Origin: Streptococcus sp. DTU_2020_1001019_1_SI_AUS_MUR_006
Lineage (GTDB): Bacteria > Bacillota > Bacilli > Lactobacillales > Streptococcaceae
Direction: 5' to 3'
Assembly: GCF_032340315.1 (NCBI RefSeq)
Contig: NZ_CP135436.1
Coordinates: 1,137,501 to 1,201,500, forward strand
Length of the DNA: 64,000 nucleotides
Below, in pieces: positions 58,526 to 64,000 of the stretch. The notes under the pieces are model-generated. The model was given only the letters and a program-made list of their open reading frames with translations. It was not told the DNA's origin and did not search any database. The position numbers and the translations under genes are program-made. Each line of letters opens with the position of its first letter. Position 1 is the stretch's first letter.

Positions 58526-58561
58526 TATAGTTGATACTCAGTTGATATGTGGAGGTATACT

Positions 58562-58926
58562 ATGAAAAGAGATGAGTTTGGATTTGTCTTGCCCAATCTC
58601 TACTATCAGTTTTTATCAGAGTGGGAAGAGATTGCCCCCTATGAAATTGGAGATTCAGGCATCTGTTTGTACGCTAAGGAGGATCTTCAAGAGCGTAATG
58701 AGACTTATCAGATTGAGTATCAGAGTATCCGGATGTCGTGGAAGACAGTGATGTCTATCCTGCTGATGCATCGGAGCAAAATCTCCAGCTAGTCTACTAT
58801 GGAGAGCAGTTGATTGACGTTCTTGCAGTCGCACTTGAAGAAAAACCAGATGCAAGTCTCCAAGACTTGGTCGAAGCTTTGAATTATTATAATCGGTACG
58901 ATAGCTTTATGAACTTTGAAAGCTAG
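58562..58926 (+). pseudogene. SMI1/KNR4-like immunity protein gene, frameshifted by an 8-bp duplication
   Basis: The first frame from ATG 58562 (GGAGG 6 bases upstream) encodes LPNLYYQFLSEWEEIAPYEI and ICLYAKEDLQERNETYQIEY, a SUKH (SMI1/KNR4) start. It then goes out of frame and stops at 58792. The second frame, YPDVVEDSDVYPADASEQNL to SFMNFES, ends at 58926. At the joint GAGTATCA (58715-58722) is followed by GAGTATCC (58723-58730). Deleting one 8-bp unit gives a single frame of about 118 codons. SUKH proteins often protect against polymorphic toxins. Confidence 0.75.
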
Positions 58927-58987
58927 TAAGCATACTAGATTTATGCAGTTTCATTGATAATTAACAAATACAATAAGGAGTTAAGAA

Positions 58988-59359
58988 ATGATAGATTACG
59001 AAAACATAAATGAAAAAATTGCCCCTTTTAGCCTGCTTGTATATGATGAGGATCCTAAAAATGTTCGAGGGTCACTCATTTATTACCCTGATGGAGAATA
59101 CAGACAGGAAGTGTTTGATACTCGAGAAGACGAAGGAGCCGAAGGAAATGGCTACGATTGGGAATCGCTAGCTTTGGTATTTTTGGAGGAAAAAATGCCT
59201 GAATTAAGCGATGCTATCGACTTTGATCCTGAAGGAAGTATGTTTTGTGCCTATTCTTCCAAGGTGGACGCCTTGGCTAAATTCTCTTTAGAATTTAAAG
59301 AATTTTGCGATGATATCGAAGCTATGAAAGACTTGTTCAGTCGAGCAGAGTTGGATTAG
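58988..59359 (+). CDS. Imm51-family immunity protein
   Basis: 123 residues, acidic. It contains the pattern GNGYDWESLALVFLEEKMPE, FDPEGSMFCAYS and FSLEFKEFCDD, typical of immunity protein 51. Such proteins neutralise a cognate polymorphic toxin. No toxin gene is present nearby, so it is an orphan immunity gene that could protect against kin or neighbours. RBS AAGGAG. Confidence 0.78.
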   Translation: MIDYENINEKIAPFSLLVYDEDPKNVRGSLIYYPDGEYRQEVFDTREDEGAEGNGYDWESLALVFLEEKMPELSDAIDFDPEGSMFCAYSSKVDALAKFSLEFKEFCDDIEAMKDLFSRAELD

Positions 59360-59407
59360 TTGACTAAAATCTCTTTAAATTTAAAAAAAGAATAGAAAGG
59401 ATTTCAA

Positions 59408-60013
59408 ATGAAGCCACCAGAAGTAGTTGAACAACTGGAAAAACATCCAGACCTACATCTCTATTTAGATAAAATTTTAAAAAAGAATAAGAAAACCCAA
59501 GCTAGCTATCTCGAATCGCTGAATCATCTGGCCTATCTACTTTATCTAGATGGTCAAGAAGAAATTGCTAAGAAATTATTGGAGAGTGTCATACAAGTCC
59601 CATTTGAAGGGAATTATAACACTTGGACCTTTGTTGATAGCTCTTTGGTTTTATTGGCCTATCTGGAAAAAGAGGCAGAAAATAAGCTATCCGCCTATAA
59701 AAAAAACCTTTTATCCCCATTAAAACAAGGGGAGGAATCCACTCAAAAAATAAGAAGGAAAGTTCATCAGAGATTTTTAAATGGTGATAGCTTGGAGCAA
59801 AAGCTTGCAAAAATTAGGCAAGCTTCAAGTCCGGAATCAGAAATGGAACGTCGTCTGCTATACTTGACAGATTTATTAAAAATTCACCTCTTTATTACTG
59901 AGTCAACTTGTGAAGAGACAGATATCCAAGCAAAAATCGAAGAGAATATGGAGATATTAAAGAAGTATATCAAGGAGCATGAAATCTATAGCCTCTTTCC
60001 TTTTAAGGGATAA
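59408..60013 (+). CDS. Conserved hypothetical helical protein in the immunity cluster
   Basis: 201 residues, Lys/Glu/Leu-rich and nearly all helix, with repeat-like helical pairs (KKNKKTQASYLESLNHLAYL) that suggest a TPR-like or ankyrin-like immunity fold. No motif is recognised. It follows the Imm51 gene by 48 bp with GAAAGG before the ATG, so it may be another immunity protein. Confidence 0.65.
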   Translation: MKPPEVVEQLEKHPDLHLYLDKILKKNKKTQASYLESLNHLAYLLYLDGQEEIAKKLLESVIQVPFEGNYNTWTFVDSSLVLLAYLEKEAENKLSAYKKNLLSPLKQGEESTQKIRRKVHQRFLNGDSLEQKLAKIRQASSPESEMERRLLYLTDLLKIHLFITESTCEETDIQAKIEENMEILKKYIKEHEIYSLFPFKG

Positions 60014-60052
60014 GGTAAGTTATTGATCTTGGATTTTTAGAAAGAGTAGAAT

Positions 60053-60562
60053 ATGGAAATCAAAAAACACTTTGGTGTCTATGGCATTTGCTATGAGAAA
60101 GGAAAATTACTCTGCATTGAGAAAACGAGAGGACCTTATTAACATCGTTTTGATTTACCTGGTGGTAGTCAGGAAGCAGGTGAAGGGTTGACAGAAACCC
60201 TCAAGAGAGAAGTTTTGGAAGAGACAGGCTATACTCTTAGCAGTTCTTCAAATCCTAGGATTTATGATGTGATGGTTCAAGAAGAGGGGCAAGACTTCGC
60301 AGTACACCATATCATGGCCTTTTATGATATAGTACTTGATTTAGAACGTTCTCAAAAATCCCTTCCTCATGAAGTTCTTGATGGAAGTAACGATTCAGCA
60401 AATGCAATTTGGTTTCCTCTTGAGCATATTACTGAAGAAAATGCCTCACCCTTAGTATTGAAGGTGAAGGCAGAGTTACGAGGATTTCCAGAATTGGACA
60501 TGATAAGCTATAAGAATTGGAAGGTGAATGGATATGCAAAATCAACTAGCTCTGAGTGGTGA
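60053..60562 (+). pseudogene. NUDIX hydrolase gene with an in-frame stop codon
   Basis: From ATG 60053 the frame encodes MEIKKHFGVYGICYEKGKLL, CIEKTRGPY and then TAA at 60140-60142; the same frame continues HRFDLPGGSQEAG with a full Nudix box (G-x5-E-x7-REVLEETG) to 60562. A single C-to-T change (CAA to TAA) explains it. The Nudix motif would be catalytic if made, so either the gene is dead or a shorter product starts at TTG 60188, which would lack the first part of the Nudix box. Confidence 0.8.
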
Positions 60563-61382
60563 AAAAATTCTTGGAAAAGTTTATCCTCAACTATTGCACC
60601 ACGTCGGTATGATTAGAGGCGAATATTTGTTGAGAGAGCTCAACCAAAACATCCTGTTACCAAGTTGTCAGCAATTTGTAAAAGATTATCTAGGCACTAT
60701 TTGCTCCTTGTACTCGGATGAAGATGTCTGGTATCGTTTTTCAGAATTAACGAATACAGAAGCTAATTGTTTAGAGGGGACTAAAGAGTATTTTGATGAA
60801 AATCATCCCCTATTTGGATATAGAGGAACTAGGCGTTTATTGGCGTGTCTGGATGAATTTCAGGCTGAAGCAAATGTTGTTACAGAAGTTTATCAAACCA
60901 ATCCCAATTTGTCTGTTATTTTTCCTTTTGTCAATGATGCTGAACAGTTAAAACAAGCTATTAGAGTGTTGCGCCAGCATGGTTTTAATGGAAAAGTTGG
61001 AACAATGATTGAATTACCGTCAGCTTATTTTGACTTGGACAGGATACTGGAAACTGGTATTTCAAAGATTGTAGTGGGAATGAATGATTTGACTTCTTTT
61101 GTTTTTGCGACTGTGAGGAACAGTCAATGGCATGATATGGAAAGTCCCATTATGTTAGAAATGCTGAGACAGATGCAGGATAAAGCAAGGACGAAAAAGA
61201 TAGATTTCGCCGTAGCAGGATATCTGAATGCTTTTTTCATACAAAAAATGAATCAAATGGATATCAAGTGCATGATCCACTATAGTTCTATTCCAGAGAT
61301 TTTTGATTTAAAAATTGACCATCCAGACCATCTCAAACGTGTAAAAGAAGAAAGTAAAAAAATACAAAGGAGCAACCTATGA
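60534..61382 (+). CDS. Stand-alone PEP-utilising enzyme-like TIM barrel
   Basis: 282 residues from ATG 60534, preferred over ATG 60528 because GGAAGG lies 9 bases upstream. It resembles the C-terminal barrel of PEP-utilising enzymes (PtsI, PPDK, PEP synthase): ENHPLFGYRGTRR, VIFPFVNDAEQLKQAI, GTMIELPSAYFD and VVGMNDLTSFVFA. The segment where those enzymes carry the catalytic Cys reads FAVAGYLN, with no Cys, and the swivelling His domain is absent. It may bind PEP or pyruvate without phosphotransfer. It overlaps the NUDIX pseudogene and the ASCH gene. Confidence 0.75.
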   Translation: MQNQLALSGEKILGKVYPQLLHHVGMIRGEYLLRELNQNILLPSCQQFVKDYLGTICSLYSDEDVWYRFSELTNTEANCLEGTKEYFDENHPLFGYRGTRRLLACLDEFQAEANVVTEVYQTNPNLSVIFPFVNDAEQLKQAIRVLRQHGFNGKVGTMIELPSAYFDLDRILETGISKIVVGMNDLTSFVFATVRNSQWHDMESPIMLEMLRQMQDKARTKKIDFAVAGYLNAFFIQKMNQMDIKCMIHYSSIPEIFDLKIDHPDHLKRVKEESKKIQRSNL

Positions 61383-61819
61383 CACCTCAAGAAATGTGGA
61401 ATGCCTACAAGCAAATAAACCCCTCTATCGGAGATGAGATAGATGCCTGGGCTTTTGGAGTGGAACCAGACCTTTTAGCGGATCTGGTCTTTAAAGGCGA
61501 AAAAACAGCAACAGCCTCTGCCTACGACCTCTATGCAGTAGAGGACGAACCCCTTCCCCAAGAAGGGACCTTTGATGTTATTTTAGATAGTAAGGATCAA
61601 GCTGTCTGCATTGTCGAAATTACAAAGGTTTCCGTTCAGCCTTTCCATCAGGTTTCAGCCGACCATGCCTACCAGGAAGGCGAAGGAGACAAATCTTTAG
61701 CCTATTGGCGTCAGGTTCATGAGGACTTTTTCACGGAGTGGCTTGAGGAAGCAGGTCTGACGTTTACACCTTATAGTAAGGTTGTTTTGGAAGAATTTCG
61801 CAAGGTCTACCCTCTCTAG
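61379..61819 (+). CDS. ASCH-domain protein
   Basis: 146 residues with the ASCH fold: FGVEPDLLADLVFKGEKTAT near 28, DVILDSKDQAVCIVEITKV and the EGEGDKSLAYWRQVHEDFFT segment. ASCH proteins resemble PUA RNA-binding domains, and some are small ribonucleases or amidohydrolases of modified nucleosides. The start overlaps the upstream gene by 4 bp with AAAGGAG just before it. Its function is not predictable. Confidence 0.85.
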   Translation: MTPQEMWNAYKQINPSIGDEIDAWAFGVEPDLLADLVFKGEKTATASAYDLYAVEDEPLPQEGTFDVILDSKDQAVCIVEITKVSVQPFHQVSADHAYQEGEGDKSLAYWRQVHEDFFTEWLEEAGLTFTPYSKVVLEEFRKVYPL

Positions 61820-61834
61820 ACTACTAGAAGGAAG

Positions 61835-61867
61835 AAAGTTTTGGGAATCACCGTCCAAAGCTTTTTT
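61835..61867 (+). terminator. Terminator after the ASCH gene
   Basis: AAAGTTTTGG pairs with CCAAAGCTTT (one bulge) followed by T. Confidence 0.7.
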
Positions 61868-61880
61868 CTGACTAAAAATA

Positions 61881-61889
61881 TGATAAAAT
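61881..61889 (+). promoter_or_regulatory. Extended -10 promoter of pepN
   Basis: TGA-TAAAAT, about 50 bp before the pepN start. Confidence 0.6.
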
Positions 61890-61941
61890 AGGTATGTTTG
61901 AACTAGAGCATTCGCTCAGAAATTTAGAATAGGAGAATATG

Positions 61942-64000
61942 ATGCAAGCAGTAGAACATTATATTGAAACATTTGTTCCTGAACATTATGATTTGTTTTT
62001 AGACTTGAGTCGTGAGACCAAGACTTTTTCAGGAAAAGTAACCATTACTGGTCAAGCTAAAAGCGACCGTATTTCCCTTCACCAAAAAGATTTGGAGATT
62101 TCTTCAGTTGAAGTAGCAGGACAAGCTCGTCCATTTACAGTTGATAACGAAAACGAAGCCCTTCATATCGAGCTTGCAGAAGCAGGTTTAGTTGAATTGG
62201 TTATCGCTTTTTCAGGTAAAATCACAGACAACATGACAGGAATCTACCCATCATACTACACAGTTGATGGTGTTAAGAAGGAAGTTTTGTCGACTCAGTT
62301 TGAGAGTCACTTTGCTCGCGAAGCCTTCCCATGTGTGGATGAGCCAGAAGCAAAAGCAACCTTTGACCTCGCTCTTCGTTTTGACCAAGCAGAAGGTGAA
62401 CTTGCCTTATCAAACATGCCGGAAATCGATGTTGAAAACCGCAAAGAAACTGGCATCTGGAAATTTGAAACAACTCCACGTATGTCTTCGTACTTGCTGG
62501 CTTTCGTTGCTGGTGATTTGCAAGGGGTAACTGCTAAAACTAAAAATGGTACTTTGGTAGGTGTATACTCAACCAAGGCACATCCACTTTCAAACCTTGA
62601 TTTCTCACTAGACATCGCTGTCCGTTCTATCGAATTTTACGAAGACTACTACGGAGTCAAGTATCCAATCCCTCAATCTCTTCACATCGCCCTTCCTGAC
62701 TTCTCAGCTGGTGCTATGGAAAACTGGGGACTTGTGACATACCGTGAAGTTTACTTGGTTGTTGATGAAAACTCAACCTTTGCTAGCCGTCAACAGGTAG
62801 CACTCGTCATTGCCCACGAACTTGCTCACCAATGGTTTGGTAACCTTGTGACTATGAAGTGGTGGGATGACCTCTGGCTCAATGAAAGCTTCGCGAACAT
62901 GATGGAATACGTCTGTGTGGATGCCATCGAGCCAAGTTGGAATATCTTTGAAGATTTCCAAACAGGTGGAGTACCTCTTGCTCTTGAACGCGATGCGACG
63001 GATGGCGTTCAATCTGTTCACGTTGAAGTCAAACATCCAGATGAAATCAATACGCTCTTTGATGGTGCTATCGTTTATGCCAAAGGTAGCCGTCTCATGC
63101 ACATGCTTCGTCGTTGGCTAGGAGATGCTGATTTTGCTAAAGGCTTGCATGCTTACTTTGAAAAACACCAATACGGAAATACCATTGGTCGTGACCTTTG
63201 GAATGCTCTCGGACAAGCATCTGGTCGTGATGTAGCAGCCTTCATGGATTCTTGGTTGGAGCAACCTGGTTATCCAGTCCTTACTGCCACAGTTGAAAAT
63301 GATGTATTGAAGATTTCGCAAAAACAATTCTTTATCGGTGAACACGAAGATAAGAACCGACTTTGGGTAGTGCCACTGAACAGCAACTGGAAAGGAGTAC
63401 CAGATACTCTCGAAACTGAAAGTATCGAAATCCCTGGCTATGCAGCACTTCTTGCTGAAAACAAGACAGCCCTTCGTTTTAACACTGAAAATACAGCCCA
63501 CTACATTACTGACTATCAAGGTCAATTACTTGATGCTGTGCTTGCAGACCTAGTAGAACTTGATAACACAAGTAAACTTCAAATCGTCCAAGAACGTCGT
63601 TTGCTAGCTGAAGCAGGACACATTTCTTATGCAGACTTGCTTCCAGTAGTGGATCAATTAGCACAAGAAGAATCTTATCTCGTTGTTTCAGCAGTTTCAC
63701 AAGTTATCGGAGCGCTTGATCGCTTTATCGATGAAGGAACTGAGACAGAAAAAGCCTTTAAAGCCCTTATTGCTAAACTGGCTCGTTACAACTATGACCG
63801 TCTTGGCTTTGAAGCTAAAGAGGGTGAATCTGATGAAGATGAATTGGTTCGTCAATTGACAATTTCCATGATGATTCGTTCAAATGACGAGGAAGCCAGT
63901 CAAGTTGCTAGCCAAATTTTCGAAGCCCACAAGGATAATCTTTCAGGACTTCCAGCAGCTATTCGTTCACAAGTTCTCATCAATGAAATGAAACACCATG
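61942..64000 (+). CDS. pepN: Aminopeptidase N, 5' part (partial)
   Basis: The frame is open from ATG 61942 (AGGAG 6 bases upstream; ATG 61939 also possible) to the window edge, 686 codons. It is an M1-family zinc aminopeptidase: the exopeptidase motif GAMENWG near residue 258 and HELAHQWFGN followed by NESFAN for zinc binding and catalysis near 292-318. It removes N-terminal residues from peptides taken up by the cell. About 160 further residues are expected beyond the window. Confidence 0.96.
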   Translation, partial: MQAVEHYIETFVPEHYDLFLDLSRETKTFSGKVTITGQAKSDRISLHQKDLEISSVEVAGQARPFTVDNENEALHIELAEAGLVELVIAFSGKITDNMTGIYPSYYTVDGVKKEVLSTQFESHFAREAFPCVDEPEAKATFDLALRFDQAEGELALSNMPEIDVENRKETGIWKFETTPRMSSYLLAFVAGDLQGVTAKTKNGTLVGVYSTKAHPLSNLDFSLDIAVRSIEFYEDYYGVKYPIPQSLHIALPDFSAGAMENWGLVTYREVYLVVDENSTFASRQQVALVIAHELAHQWFGNLVTMKWWDDLWLNESFANMMEYVCVDAIEPSWNIFEDFQTGGVPLALERDATDGVQSVHVEVKHPDEINTLFDGAIVYAKGSRLMHMLRRWLGDADFAKGLHAYFEKHQYGNTIGRDLWNALGQASGRDVAAFMDSWLEQPGYPVLTATVENDVLKISQKQFFIGEHEDKNRLWVVPLNSNWKGVPDTLETESIEIPGYAALLAENKTALRFNTENTAHYITDYQGQLLDAVLADLVELDNTSKLQIVQERRLLAEAGHISYADLLPVVDQLAQEESYLVVSAVSQVIGALDRFIDEGTETEKAFKALIAKLARYNYDRLGFEAKEGESDEDELVRQLTISMMIRSNDEEASQVASQIFEAHKDNLSGLPAAIRSQVLINEMKHH

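Overview
The window is chromosomal DNA of a mitis-group Streptococcus (S. oralis, S. mitis or S. pneumoniae relatives). The evidence is three BOX repeats, YSIRK/LPXTG surface proteins, extended -10 promoters, the lipoprotein rotamase SlrA, a Spr0693-0695/MacAB-like exporter and a pneumococcus-like order of housekeeping genes. Species cannot be fixed from the sequence alone.

Layout. 1-3.4 kb: the 3' end of the fructose PTS gene fruA, then ftsK. 3.7-19.5 kb: two giant wall-anchored glycosidases. The first joins a chymotrypsin-like serine protease to a GH101 endo-alpha-N-acetylgalactosaminidase. The second joins a GH20 hexosaminidase to a GH84 hexosaminidase with several F5/8-type (CBM32-like) modules. 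Both have a CcpA (cre) box just before the start codon and related C-terminal repeat stalks, so they look like one catabolite-controlled mucin and glycoprotein degradation set. 19.5-21.9 kb: BOX elements around a CPBP protease and a small membrane protein. 22-45.9 kb: mostly core genes: cysteine desulfurase-thiI, an esterase/ATP-grasp operon, aquaporin, yutD, rlmN, an ABC-F protein, slrA, rpsP-khpA, rimM-trmD, bioY under a BirA-type operator, gor, a MacAB-like exporter, metG and an aldo/keto reductase.

46.0-57.6 kb: an 11.6-kb satellite-like island (PICI-like) bounded by a perfect 31-bp direct repeat. It sits in the 5' end of a DUF2829 (Tad2-family) gene. The right end has a tyrosine integrase and a repressor. 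A leftward operon encodes Cro-like, Rha-type, small HTH, primase and D5/P4-type helicase proteins. An iteron-rich origin with an AT-rich centre lies directly after the helicase gene. The left end carries a HicAB toxin-antitoxin pair. I see no capsid, tail or terminase genes, so any mobility would need a helper phage. An unannotated ~106-nt RNA and a repeated 31-bp element shared with the integrase leader lie inside the island.

57.6-64 kb: the restored DUF2829 gene, an SDR, a small immunity-protein cluster (SMI1/KNR4-like broken by an 8-bp duplication, Imm51), a NUDIX gene with a nonsense codon, a stand-alone PEP-utilising barrel, an ASCH protein and the 5' part of pepN.
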